20,326 nt of DNA from a virus, in the IMG/VR virus record IMGVR_UViG_3300032093_001052, positions 1-20,326 of that record; one strand, 5' to 3'. Numbering within the stretch: position 1 is the stretch's first letter; each line of letters opens with the position of its first letter. Below the pieces are notes generated by a model, which was given only the letters and a program-made list of their open reading frames with translations, ran no database searches and was not told the DNA's origin. This document shows, in pieces, positions 7,584 through 14,503 of the stretch. A program made the translations under genes and the position numbers.

Positions 7584-7656
7584 GCGAAATGCTTCTTTAT
7601 TCTACGACTCGCTCATGGAATCACACCAAGCTACGGTATAGAGCATAAAGTTTCGC
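7584..7656. ncRNA. Candidate structured RNA (long-range stem with competing hairpin)
   Basis: GCGAAA at 7584-7589 pairs with TTTCGC at 7651-7656, extended by TGCTT 7590-7594 with GAGCA 7641-7645 across a 5-base bulge. A mutually exclusive hairpin is possible between CGAGTAG at 7578-7584 and CTA plus ACTCG at 7602-7611. The orientation is unclear because the pairing works on both strands. The relatively high G+C against an AT-rich background supports a structured transcript or regulatory leader. No known RNA family was recognised. Confidence 0.3.
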
Positions 7657-7663
7657 AATTTAC

Positions 7664-7674
7664 ATAAATATACA
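7664..7674 (+). promoter_or_regulatory. ATAAATATACA element, T4-late-promoter-like
   Basis: CATAAATA matches 7 of 8 bases of the T4 late promoter TATAAATA on the strand reading into primase, 86 bases before its ATG. The identical 11-mer ATAAATATACA recurs at 19174-19184 upstream of the terminase gene. It may be a gp55-dependent promoter, though chance occurrence in AT-rich DNA is possible. Confidence 0.35.
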
Positions 7675-7760
7675 ACAATATTTCTATAAAAAAAAATAAT
7701 TTTTAAAGTACATAGAAAAAAAAGTTTTTTATTTCGAGATAAAAACAGTATATTAGTATT

Positions 7761-8696
7761 ATGGATAATAGTAAATACGTACTTGGCTTATTGGAATCTG
7801 TTCTAGGTAAAGCAAAACCCGACAAAAATAAAATGGATCACATATTCCATTGTCCTATATGCAAACATAAGAAGCCTAAACTCGTTGTAAACATATCAAC
7901 TGGACAATATAACTGTTGGACATGCCATCCAGCGACAAAGGGTAAAACTCCAGTAACGTTATTTAAAAAACTAGAAGTCTCGGCTGATAAAATACTAGAA
8001 ATGAAACAGTATTTTAAAGGAGATAGAACGTCTCTTGAGAACTATAATCCTACTAAAGTAACATTACCAGAAGAATTTGTACCACTAAGTAATATTCCTA
8101 AAGGTATCAATATAGAATACAGACACGCAATGGTTTATTTAAAACAAAGAGGAATAACTACAGAAGATATAAAGAAATACAATATGGGATACTGCTCCTC
8201 TGGAAGATTTAGAAATCGCATCATTGTGCCTTCATACGATAAAAATGGACAGCTTAATTATTTTATTGCTAGATCATTTGAAAAAGAACCATTCTTAAAA
8301 TATGATGCTCCAAGCTGCTCCAAAACAGAAATTATAGGCTTTGAATACCTTATAAATTGGAAAATACCCGTAATTCTATGCGAAGGATCTTTCGATGCTA
8401 TTGCAATTAAAAGAAATGCAATTCCTTTATTTGGTAAAACTATTCCAAAAGCGCTAATGATGAAATTAGTAGAATCTGATGTAAAAACTGTATATATAGC
8501 ATTGGACAACGACGCTCTTAAAGAGTCTATGACTTACGCAGAGAGTCTAATTAATATGGGCAAAGAGGTTTATCTAATAGAATTAGAAGGAAAAGATCCT
8601 GCAGACATGGGATTTGAAACAATCACTAAACTTTTACATAGAGCAAAGCAGCTCACATTCACAGATTTATTAATTAAAAAAATGCAACTAGCATGA
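7761..8696 (+). CDS. gp61: DNA primase, gp61-like
   Basis: This 311-residue DnaG/T7-type primase (T4 gp61 is 342) makes RNA primers for lagging-strand synthesis with the gp41 helicase. An N-terminal zinc-binding domain has C31-x-x-C34 and C52-x-x-C55 flanking a short beta segment. The RNA polymerase core follows, with RIIVPSYDKNGQLNYFIAR around 153-171 as the N-terminal subdomain. The TOPRIM domain has the metal-binding E209 (ILCEGSFDA), the D249-N-D251 triad (YIALDNDA) and D279-P-A-D282. All key residues are present. It is the first gene of the rightward block after the divergent region and overlaps the next gene by 4 bases (ATGA). The helicase gene is not in the window. Confidence 0.9.
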   Translation: MDNSKYVLGLLESVLGKAKPDKNKMDHIFHCPICKHKKPKLVVNISTGQYNCWTCHPATKGKTPVTLFKKLEVSADKILEMKQYFKGDRTSLENYNPTKVTLPEEFVPLSNIPKGINIEYRHAMVYLKQRGITTEDIKKYNMGYCSSGRFRNRIIVPSYDKNGQLNYFIARSFEKEPFLKYDAPSCSKTEIIGFEYLINWKIPVILCEGSFDAIAIKRNAIPLFGKTIPKALMMKLVESDVKTVYIALDNDALKESMTYAESLINMGKEVYLIELEGKDPADMGFETITKLLHRAKQLTFTDLLIKKMQLA

Positions 8697-9481
8697 TAAA
8701 CAAATCAAGTAACGTCTTTAAAGACAAGCGCTTAAAAATGATGGTCGAAACAGACCCCGATCTAAGACAAATCACACTTCCCGATGCCAGATACTACCAA
8801 AGATCGCCAGGCATATTTTATCCTTCAGTGACAACTATATTAGGTTATTTTCCCAAAGGAGCATTTTTCGAAACATGGTTAAAAGATTCTGGTCACAATG
8901 CTGATTTTATAATGAGACGTGCAGGAGATGAAGGCACTCAAGTTCATAATGCAGTAGAAGATATTTTAAGAGGAAAAGAACTTAGATGGATAGAGGCCGA
9001 CGGCCATGTAAACTATAACACTCATGTTTGGAGAATGATTTTAAGTTTCTACGATTTTTGGAGTACGTACAAACCAACTCTTTTGCTTTCTGAAGAGTTT
9101 ATGTTTTCAGACACACATAAATATTCTGGAACATTAGATCTTTTGCTAGAGTTAAATGGAAAAAAATGGATTATAGATATAAAAACCTCAACAGCTATTC
9201 ACACTAGTCACTTTTTACAAATGTCTGCGTATGTAAAAGCTTACGAAGAAAGATATTTACAAAATATAGATAATGTTGGTATATTGTGGTTAAAATCTCC
9301 AAAAAAAGGAGCTGATAAAACTGGCAAAAGAATACAAGGAGCTGGTTGGGAATTAAAAGAGGGAGATAAAAGCATAGATGATTACTTTCAAATGTTCCTA
9401 CATACGTACGAAACATATAAAATGATGCACCCGGAACAAGAAATAGAGATGTTAACTCTACCAAACTCTATAAAGCTCTAG
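8693..9481 (+). CDS. PD-(D/E)XK nuclease, RecB/Cas4-type
   Basis: This 262-residue protein has the RecB-family nuclease site: H85 in GDEGTQVHNAVEDIL, E134/E135 (LLSEEFMF), D149 in SGTLDLLLE, the core D162-I-K164 (IIDIKTS, a D-x-K variant of E-x-K), and Q176-x-x-x-Y180 (QMSAYVKAY). The N-terminus (43-56, YPSVTTILGYFPK) is the motif seen in phage nucleases of this class. Such enzymes degrade or resect DNA ends in replication, recombination or host DNA breakdown. It is translationally coupled to primase (ATGA), suggesting a replication role, perhaps the 5'-3' exonuclease function that T4 supplies with RNaseH. No iron-sulfur cysteines are seen, unlike Cas4. Confidence 0.85.
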   Translation: MINKSSNVFKDKRLKMMVETDPDLRQITLPDARYYQRSPGIFYPSVTTILGYFPKGAFFETWLKDSGHNADFIMRRAGDEGTQVHNAVEDILRGKELRWIEADGHVNYNTHVWRMILSFYDFWSTYKPTLLLSEEFMFSDTHKYSGTLDLLLELNGKKWIIDIKTSTAIHTSHFLQMSAYVKAYEERYLQNIDNVGILWLKSPKKGADKTGKRIQGAGWELKEGDKSIDDYFQMFLHTYETYKMMHPEQEIEMLTLPNSIKL

Positions 9482-9487
9482 GTTTAA

Positions 9488-9497
9488 ATATTTATAA
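9488..9497 (+). promoter_or_regulatory. ATATTTATAA motif upstream of the kinase gene
   Basis: ATATTTATAA occupies the 18 bp gap between the nuclease stop and the kinase start, ending 2 bases before the ATG. It marks a likely transcription boundary between replication genes and the accessory/virion-internal block. If it is a promoter, the transcript would be almost leaderless. Confidence 0.4.
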
Positions 9498-9499
9498 GC

Positions 9500-10300
9500 A
9501 TGATAAGGTTAAGTAGTCTACTTTTAGAAGCTATCGGCAATCCCATAGCCATATTTTTAGCAGGTTCTGCTGGAGCGGGTAAATCTACATTTAGAAGGGA
9601 ATTTTTGGATTCTATTGCAGATTTTACCATTTTAAATATAGATGATGAATACGAACCTTTATTACAAAAAGCTAATCTTCCATTAGATTTTAGAAAATTT
9701 AAAGGACCAGAAGATCTATCTGCAGCAGGCACAGCGATGTCTCAAGCTCAAAAAACTCATAGGTTTAAATACGAGAAGTCAAAAGCAGACATGTCTCATA
9801 TAATAATTGACGGAACTGGAGGTTCATCTAGAGAAATTATAAAAAAGAAAAAAGAATTAGAAGATTTGGGATATAGAACAGCCATGGTTTTGATATTTGT
9901 TCCACCAGATATATCGCTTTATAGAAACATTAAAAGGGGCGATGAAGGAGGAAGAACTCTTATGCCTTCAATAATACTGAGAAGTTGGTCATCTATGTTT
10001 TCTAATATTGATGTATATAAAAAAGAATTTGGAGACAACTTTATGTTGTATAAAGCGTATAAACCGGGTGAAGAAATATTTCCAGATTTTGATCCATCTA
10101 ATCCTGAAATGAAAAAACAATTTTTCGATCCATTTCAAGTAAAAGGAAAAGAAAAATCTCCAGAGGAAAGAGCTAAAATGAATAAAAACATTAAAGATCT
10201 AAATAATCAAATATTATCTCAAATGCAAAAGATAAAAGATCTTGATTTCGATGATCCTTCTGAAATTAAAATAAAGATAAATAGATTGGCAAATGCGTGA
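9500..10300 (+). CDS. P-loop kinase, zeta-toxin-like, with capsid-targeting-like leader
   Basis: Residues 1-10 (MIRLSSLLLE, then A) form the recurrent leader of this block and end in an (L/I)-x-E site. Residues 18-30 give a beta strand plus Walker A (GSAGAGKST). IDD at 47-49 is the likely base or metal acid, as in zeta toxins and polynucleotide kinases. A Walker-B-like strand HIIIDGTG is at 100-107. A lid region has arginines at 142, 146 and 152 (GGRTLMP). The C-terminal 70 residues are charged and helical. Zeta-type enzymes phosphorylate UDP-N-acetylglucosamine or small molecules; related phage kinases act on nucleic-acid ends. The substrate is not readable. The gene overlaps the nucleotidyltransferase gene by 8 bases. 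With its leader it may be packaged and injected. Confidence 0.8.
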   Translation: MIRLSSLLLEAIGNPIAIFLAGSAGAGKSTFRREFLDSIADFTILNIDDEYEPLLQKANLPLDFRKFKGPEDLSAAGTAMSQAQKTHRFKYEKSKADMSHIIIDGTGGSSREIIKKKKELEDLGYRTAMVLIFVPPDISLYRNIKRGDEGGRTLMPSIILRSWSSMFSNIDVYKKEFGDNFMLYKAYKPGEEIFPDFDPSNPEMKKQFFDPFQVKGKEKSPEERAKMNKNIKDLNNQILSQMQKIKDLDFDDPSEIKIKINRLANA

Positions 10301-10883
10301 TTATAGTCAAATAGGCGTAGAAATAATCAAAGAGATTCTTAAAGAGGTGGATGATAAGACAGGACCTTGTTTTTTTCCTGGTAAATTTAAACCACCTCAT
10401 AAAGGTCATTTTGAAGCCGCTAAGTACCTAACTCAAAGACCCTATATAAATAAAGTATACGTTGTCATAAGCAATGTAACAAAATTTGGAATAACAGCTA
10501 ATGATAGTCTTACAATATGGCAAGATTACTTAGCTGCTGAACCAAATAATAATATAGAAGTAAAAATTTCTACAGAAGGCACACCAATAAAAGATATATT
10601 TAGATTTGCAGCACAAAATCCTGAATTAAAAAGTATATATGTTGCATCAGCAAAAGAGGAAGCAGACAATCTAGGATATTTTGATAAATTGCAAGAGCAA
10701 TTTCCTAATATTAAAAAAGAAGTTGTTCCCGACCAATTTGGTAGAATATCAGCAACTCAAATGAGAAACGCGGTAAAAGACGGAAATTTTGATGAGTTTG
10801 CAAAATTTGTACCAACAAGCGCATATAATAAAGGAAAAGCAAAAGAAGTTTTTGGATTGCTAACAAAAATTCTAGAAAAATAA
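10293..10883 (+). CDS. HxGH-type nucleotidyltransferase (NMNAT/PPAT-like)
   Basis: In this 196-residue protein, residues 25-40 hold the family signature: a beta strand, then GKFKPPHKGHF with H36-x-G-H39. Residues 152-158 (ISATQMR) match the IS(S/T)TxxR nucleotide-binding motif. These enzymes transfer AMP or CMP from NTPs to a phosphate such as nicotinamide mononucleotide, pantetheine phosphate or glycerol phosphate. Residues 1-18 are an extra N-terminal helix ending in IKE and LKE sites, absent from cellular enzymes. The size and signature fit NMN adenylyltransferase, so an NAD+ salvage role is possible but unproven. The start overlaps the kinase gene by 8 bases, and the stop abuts the next ATG. 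Confidence 0.82.
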   Translation: MRDYSQIGVEIIKEILKEVDDKTGPCFFPGKFKPPHKGHFEAAKYLTQRPYINKVYVVISNVTKFGITANDSLTIWQDYLAAEPNNNIEVKISTEGTPIKDIFRFAAQNPELKSIYVASAKEEADNLGYFDKLQEQFPNIKKEVVPDQFGRISATQMRNAVKDGNFDEFAKFVPTSAYNKGKAKEVFGLLTKILEK

Positions 10884-11777
10884 ATGGATTCTCAACAAAG
10901 ATTAGGTATAATAAACGATTTCATTGAGTATTGTCAGACTAATTTAGAAATAGAAGACTTACCAGAAATAAATTTCACTGAAGAAAGAGAGTGGGCTACA
11001 TCAATCCACAGCTTTGGACAATACGCAAACAATCAAAAATCTCTAGAAGTCTATATTGGAAATAGAAATTTAGCCGATATACTAAGAACACTTTCTCATG
11101 AACTAGTTCATCACAGACAGAACGAATTGGGAATGTTAGATTCAAGATCTGGAGACACAGGATCAGAAATTGAGAACCAAGCAAACTCAATATCAGGCAT
11201 TTTAATGAGAAACTACGGAAAAATGAACGAATTAATATACGAATCAAAATTGAAATTTATGGCTGAGTCCATAATAAAGTCAAGATTCACTATATATTGC
11301 GATATGGACGGAGTTTTAACTGATTTTGAAGTACAATTTGATCACTATTACGGAATGAGCGCTAGAGAATTTTCAAACGCAAAAGGTCCAACAATAATGA
11401 AAAAAGCCGTTGACGATGTGGGACTGGATTTTTGGGCTAAAATGCCTCTATTTCCTGGAGCGCTTGAATTATGGTCATACATATCTAAATATCAACCTAT
11501 AATATTGTCTAGTCCAAGTACTTTTAAATACGCTAAACAAGGAAAAGATATATGGATTGCTAATAATTTAAGACCATCGCCTAGCGAAATAATATATAAA
11601 CAAACCGGTCACAAAGAAGAAGCTATCCAGGGACTGCCAGAAACTGAAATAAAGAGATCTATACTCATAGACGATTACTACAAAAACCTAGCACCATGGA
11701 AAGAGCTGGGTGGCATAGGAATCACTCACAGAAGCGCTGAACAAACTATAAACATATTAAAAAAGTTTCGATTATGA
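10884..11777 (+). CDS. Fusion: HExxH metallopeptidase-like domain + HAD 5'-nucleotidase-like domain
   Basis: Two modules share this 297-residue protein. Residues 1-115 form a small zinc-peptidase-like domain with H72-E-L-V-H76 and a likely third ligand among E95/E97 (GSEIENQAN). Residues 133-297 form a HAD phosphatase of the NT5C type: motif I D140-M-D142-G-V (YCDMDGVLTDF), motif II S209/S210 (IILSSPS), basic residues near 215-221 and motif IV D263-D264 (ILIDDYYKN). NT5C enzymes remove phosphate from (deoxy)nucleoside monophosphates. The linker at 116-130 contains IYE followed by S, resembling a prohead-protease site, so the modules could be separated. The gene starts directly after the nucleotidyltransferase stop and overlaps the next by 4 bases. 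Confidence 0.8.
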   Translation: MDSQQRLGIINDFIEYCQTNLEIEDLPEINFTEEREWATSIHSFGQYANNQKSLEVYIGNRNLADILRTLSHELVHHRQNELGMLDSRSGDTGSEIENQANSISGILMRNYGKMNELIYESKLKFMAESIIKSRFTIYCDMDGVLTDFEVQFDHYYGMSAREFSNAKGPTIMKKAVDDVGLDFWAKMPLFPGALELWSYISKYQPIILSSPSTFKYAKQGKDIWIANNLRPSPSEIIYKQTGHKEEAIQGLPETEIKRSILIDDYYKNLAPWKELGGIGITHRSAEQTINILKKFRL

Positions 11778-12343
11778 ATCAATCAACACTGAAAAAAGAA
11801 TTCTCTCAAAGCACAGTACAGAGAATGAGAAATATCATTACCGGAAAAGCAGGTGATAGGACACAAGTACAAACTGGTTGGGAAAAACACAAACAAGACT
11901 ATCAAGAAGGCGATGTATGGGAAGAAAGCGGTAAGAGATGGACAATAAAAAATGGAATAAAACAAACTATCACTAAATTAGATAATCTAAAAAAGCTAGT
12001 AGTTCTACCATTGACTTGTCCAAATTGTAAAACTCCATTCAAAGCGCACGATGTTAATAAAAAAATGTATTCTATTCACGGAATGTGTTTAAATTGCGTA
12101 ACGGAAATGGAAACCAAGTTAAAAATAGAAGGAAAATACTCGGAATATGAAAAAAATATTTTAAACCAAAATAAAAATGCTTCTTTAGAAGAATTTGAAA
12201 TGGGTTTAGAAGCTTGGTTGAAAGAAAACGATTCGTTTGTTACAGAAGCAGGAGACGTGGAGAGCTGGGGAAAGGTGGACAAGACTAAAATGTACGAAGA
12301 AATAAAATCAAATATAGAAAAACTTAAAAAGATCGATATTTAA
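11774..12343 (+). CDS. Zinc-finger protein of unknown function (189 residues)
   Basis: Two CxxC pairs, C82-P-N-C85 and C105-L-N-C108, about 20 residues apart, form a probable zinc ribbon. The preceding segment 47-70 (GDVWEESGKRWTIKNGIKQ) is a compact beta unit I recall from hypothetical proteins of marine myophages. The C-terminus (about 120-189) is helical and acidic. There is no recurrent leader at the N-terminus, although STVQRMRNIITGK could be a short helix. The gene is coupled to the peptidase-HAD gene by ATGA and followed by a 23 bp gap with a promoter-like motif, so it probably ends this operon segment. Nucleic-acid or protein binding through the ribbon is an inference. Confidence 0.7.
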   Translation: MNQSTLKKEFSQSTVQRMRNIITGKAGDRTQVQTGWEKHKQDYQEGDVWEESGKRWTIKNGIKQTITKLDNLKKLVVLPLTCPNCKTPFKAHDVNKKMYSIHGMCLNCVTEMETKLKIEGKYSEYEKNILNQNKNASLEEFEMGLEAWLKENDSFVTEAGDVESWGKVDKTKMYEEIKSNIEKLKKIDI

Positions 12344-12344
12344 A

Positions 12345-12354
12345 ATATTTATTA
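12345..12354 (+). promoter_or_regulatory. ATATTTATTA motif upstream of the 289-residue gene
   Basis: The motif starts two bases after the preceding stop and ends 12 bases before the ATG at 12367. The spacer AAAAGCAAAAGC contains a direct AAAAGC repeat, and AAAAGC also follows the motif at 19208-19217. It is a candidate promoter of the small-protein block. Confidence 0.4.
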
Positions 12355-12366
12355 AAAAGCAAAAGC

Positions 12367-13236
12367 ATGCCATATTCTATTGACTACAAAAATAAGTGTA
12401 TATATAAGAAAAAAGAAGATGGTTCTCGTGGAGAAAAGGTAGGCTGTACTAAAGGCAATTTAAAATCATACATTGCGGCTGTTCAAATTCACGCAGAATC
12501 CAAAAAATATAACACAAAAAAAATGATAAAAGAAACAGACGAAATGAATCCTGAGATTATTGAACCAATCGATGGAGCTATCGCTCAATTATATGTGGTT
12601 CAAAAACCATATGTTGGCTGCGAATTAACTAGCCTCGTAAAACCTATAGATCCACTTATGGGAATAGGAGCAGGTCATTCTATAGTTCCAGATCAAGTGC
12701 ATGCTGTTTTTGCTGACGAACCTACTGCTCAAAAAATAGCTACTGAATTGTACGAAACTTATTTGGAAGGTCAAGCTGCTTTGGAAGAGAAGAAAGAGAC
12801 TACTACAAAAAAAGTTAAATCAGCTATAGATGCTCTAGAAAAGAAAAGAAAAGAGCACATGGACATGGCAAAAGAAGATCCTAAAAATGCAAGTAAACAT
12901 CGTCAAGAAATTGCTGTATTGGCTAATAAAATAGACGATCTTATGACTAAATTAGAAAAGATCGAGAAGTCCAAAAAACCTGCAGAAGAAAAATTAGATG
13001 AAAACTTTTTTAAGAAATTAAAAGAGAGCATAAAAATGCAAAAATCTATTAAAGAAATAGGAAATACTTCTAATGTTCATCCTTGGGTATTAAGAGCTAT
13101 GGAAGAACTAAAAGACGATTTAGATTTTTATTTAGGAAAAAATAATCAATATGCAGGATCTAGTATAGATTTTCAGTTACTTAAAACCAAAATGAATCAT
13201 TTAACCAAAATGATTAATACTTACAATAAACAATAA
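12367..13236 (+). CDS. Modular 289-residue protein, three segments joined by (L/I)-x-E sites
   Basis: The family is not recognised. Segment 1 (1-48) is a small basic module with two cysteines, C11 and C27 (KVGCTKGNLKSYIAAV). Segment 2 (about 57-135) is mixed alpha/beta (AIAQLYVVQKPYVGCELTSL, then SIVPDQVHAVFADEPTAQ), followed by a charged coiled coil at 136-208. Segment 3 (about 235-289) is helical, beginning NVHPWVLRAMEELKDDLDF. Junctions carry IKE at 54-56, LDE at 210-212, LKE at 218-220 and IKE at 228-230. These look like the leaders of neighbouring genes and raise the possibility of proteolytic maturation in the prohead. It starts after a 23 bp gap with a promoter-like motif; the next gene follows by 9 bases. 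Confidence 0.6.
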   Translation: MPYSIDYKNKCIYKKKEDGSRGEKVGCTKGNLKSYIAAVQIHAESKKYNTKKMIKETDEMNPEIIEPIDGAIAQLYVVQKPYVGCELTSLVKPIDPLMGIGAGHSIVPDQVHAVFADEPTAQKIATELYETYLEGQAALEEKKETTTKKVKSAIDALEKKRKEHMDMAKEDPKNASKHRQEIAVLANKIDDLMTKLEKIEKSKKPAEEKLDENFFKKLKESIKMQKSIKEIGNTSNVHPWVLRAMEELKDDLDFYLGKNNQYAGSSIDFQLLKTKMNHLTKMINTYNKQ

Positions 13237-13245
13237 TACATAAAA

Positions 13246-13608
13246 ATGGAACAATACGTAAAATTTATATCTACGCTATTCGCTAGTCGCACGCAAGCTC
13301 ATATTTTTCATTTACAAACAAATTCTTTCGCAGCGCATAAAGCTCTCAACGAGTATTACGATGGGATCATAGATTTTGTTGATGGTCTAGCAGAAAGCTT
13401 TCAAGGACGATACGGTATTATGAGAGGATATACAAGTCCAACAACATTTAAAGAAGACGATCAAGTGATAACTTATTTCGAAGCTCTTTGTAAATACGTT
13501 GAAAGCACTAGACAATCTTTGCCGCAAGACAGTTATATACAAAATGAGATAGATAATGTAGTTGCTTTGATAGAATCAACTAAGTATAAACTTAAATTTT
13601 TGCATTAA
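13246..13608 (+). CDS. DUF5856-type helical protein (ferritin/Dps-like fold suspected)
   Basis: This 120-residue, all-helical protein begins with a helix holding the conserved-looking SRTQAHIFHLQTNSFAAHKA (residues 14-33), followed by YYDGIIDFVDGLAES, and later helices 74-120. The H19, H22 and H31 positions and acidic residues on the second helix (E36, D39) resemble the four-helix arrangement of Dps/ferritin proteins. I recall this sequence pattern as DUF5856, found in many phages. Iron or DNA protection is the obvious hypothesis, but the usual ferroxidase glutamates are not clearly all present. It has no leader. It sits 9 bases after the modular gene and 3 bases before the next. Confidence 0.68.
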   Translation: MEQYVKFISTLFASRTQAHIFHLQTNSFAAHKALNEYYDGIIDFVDGLAESFQGRYGIMRGYTSPTTFKEDDQVITYFEALCKYVESTRQSLPQDSYIQNEIDNVVALIESTKYKLKFLH

Positions 13609-13611
13609 TAT

Positions 13612-13938
13612 ATGCATAAGCATGAATTAAACGAAGGCGAATTTTGCCCAATGTGTTTGAAAGAGTATATCTTAGAACACGCTAATAAATTAGAAGAGGC
13701 AGAATACAAAGGCAGAGACGTACCTTTAGGAAAACCAATGGCAGGAGACGTAAAGAAATTTAAAGTATACGTTAAGAATGACAAAGGCAATGTAATTAAA
13801 GTTAATTTTGGTCAAAAAGGGGTTAGGATAAAAAAGAATAATCCAAAAAGACGTAAAAGTTATAGAGCTAGACACGGATGCGATAAAAATCCTGGACCTC
13901 GTTGGAAAGCAAATTATTGGTCTTGTAGAAAATGGTAA
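13612..13938 (+). CDS. Small protein with CxxC and a basic Arg/Trp-rich C-terminal domain
   Basis: In this 108-residue protein, residues 12-15 are C-P-M-C. Residues 45-108 form a basic domain: strands KKFKVYVKNDKGNVIKVNFG, then KRRKSYRARHGCD and a Trp/Cys-containing end (NYWSCRKW, with C90 and C105). I recall this C-terminal domain as a widespread uncharacterised module in cyanophage- and pelagiphage-like myoviruses. Its charge suits binding nucleic acid. The N-terminal HELNE followed by G, and LEE followed by A at 27-30, are (L/I)-x-E-like sites. It starts 3 bases after the DUF5856 gene. Confidence 0.68.
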   Translation: MHKHELNEGEFCPMCLKEYILEHANKLEEAEYKGRDVPLGKPMAGDVKKFKVYVKNDKGNVIKVNFGQKGVRIKKNNPKRRKSYRARHGCDKNPGPRWKANYWSCRKW

Positions 13939-13951
13939 ATACAATAATATT

Positions 13952-14239
13952 ATGCATAGCTTAAAACAATTATTAGAAATAGGAGATTATACCGCTGCAA
14001 CCACAGTTCAAACAGGAGTTGATCCTGAAACAGGTAAAATTTCTTGGGACGTATCTTATAAGCCCGATTTTAATATAATATTTAAAAAATTAGACGAGGT
14101 TATAAAAAATATTCAACAAGCAGAAGCAGACGAACATATAAAAGATCCTGTTATAGAGCAGAGTTTAAAAGCTTTAAAAGCAGCTAGAAAATCAATGGAG
14201 TCAAGAATAATGGATAAATATCCAGAGTTTTTAAAATAA
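13952..14239 (+). CDS. Small protein with 9-residue leader (MHSLKQLLE)
   Basis: The family of this 95-residue protein is not recognised. The first nine residues, MHSLKQLLE then I, fit the leader seen in the following genes with an LLE site. After it comes a short beta region (residues 14-35, with TGVDPETGKISWDVSY) and two long helices (40-95), a plain mixed fold. There are no cysteines and no catalytic motif. It lies 13 bp after the previous gene and 6 bp before the next, inside a run of four small leader-bearing genes. I infer a virion-internal protein. Confidence 0.58.
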   Translation: MHSLKQLLEIGDYTAATTVQTGVDPETGKISWDVSYKPDFNIIFKKLDEVIKNIQQAEADEHIKDPVIEQSLKALKAARKSMESRIMDKYPEFLK

Positions 14240-14245
14240 AAAACT

Positions 14246-14503
14246 ATGATAAAATTAATAGCTCTATTATTAGAAGCAGAAAGAACAAAGTCTGGCGTAA
14301 AAGTTAAAGCCGCGTATTTAACAAAAGATAAAGCGGCGATGAAAAAAGAAATAGACAGAGTAAAAAAATTGAAATCAGATGATCCCTCAGCTTACAATAA
14401 ATGGGACGCTGATTACTCAGATAAAGAAAAAACAAAAAAATACAAAACAAAAAAGTCTGCAGCAACTACTGCATACGAAAAAAGATTTGGTAAAAGCAAA
14501 TGA
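14246..14503 (+). CDS. Small lysine-rich protein with 10-residue leader (MIKLIALLLE)
   Basis: The leader MIKLIALLLE followed by A is exactly the length of the T4 internal-protein capsid-targeting sequence, with the preferred (L/I)-x-E then Ala junction. The remaining 75 residues are strongly basic and helical, with about one third lysine, and include KKLKSDDPSAYNKWDADYSD. Small basic proteins removed from a targeting peptide and packed with the DNA are the definition of T4 internal proteins IPI-IPIII, so this is the best internal-protein candidate in the window. The sequence itself is not homologous to T4 IPs as far as I can tell. It overlaps the next gene by 4 bases (ATGA). Confidence 0.65.
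   Translation: MIKLIALLLEAERTKSGVKVKAAYLTKDKAAMKKEIDRVKKLKSDDPSAYNKWDADYSDKEKTKKYKTKKSAATTAYEKRFGKSK

Larger units (their letters stand above)
7391..7760. other. Divergent intergenic region between leftward and rightward blocks
   Basis: This is the largest stretch without a convincing gene. The part from 7467 to about 7660 is visibly richer in G and C than the surrounding sequence and can form several hairpins; the part from 7660 to 7760 is extremely A/T-rich with A and T tracts. Transcription must start here in both directions (primase block to the right; glutaredoxin, HD and gp55 block to the left). I see no tRNA (no TTCRA loop or clover-leaf). A 26-codon plus-strand ORF at 7504-7584 (MSKFIGFLLKTIFLYL...) is the only small hydrophobic ORF and is not convincing. 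Confidence 0.6.

Noticed and set aside
7504-7584. 26-codon hydrophobic ORF (MSKFIGFLLK...)
   Set aside because: Very short, no leader or context, inside a region whose base composition fits structured RNA better than coding; kept only as a remark.
7467-7660. tRNA or tmRNA in the divergent intergenic region
   Set aside because: No T-loop consensus, no 7 bp acceptor pairing with correct spacing and no tmRNA-like ends on either strand.
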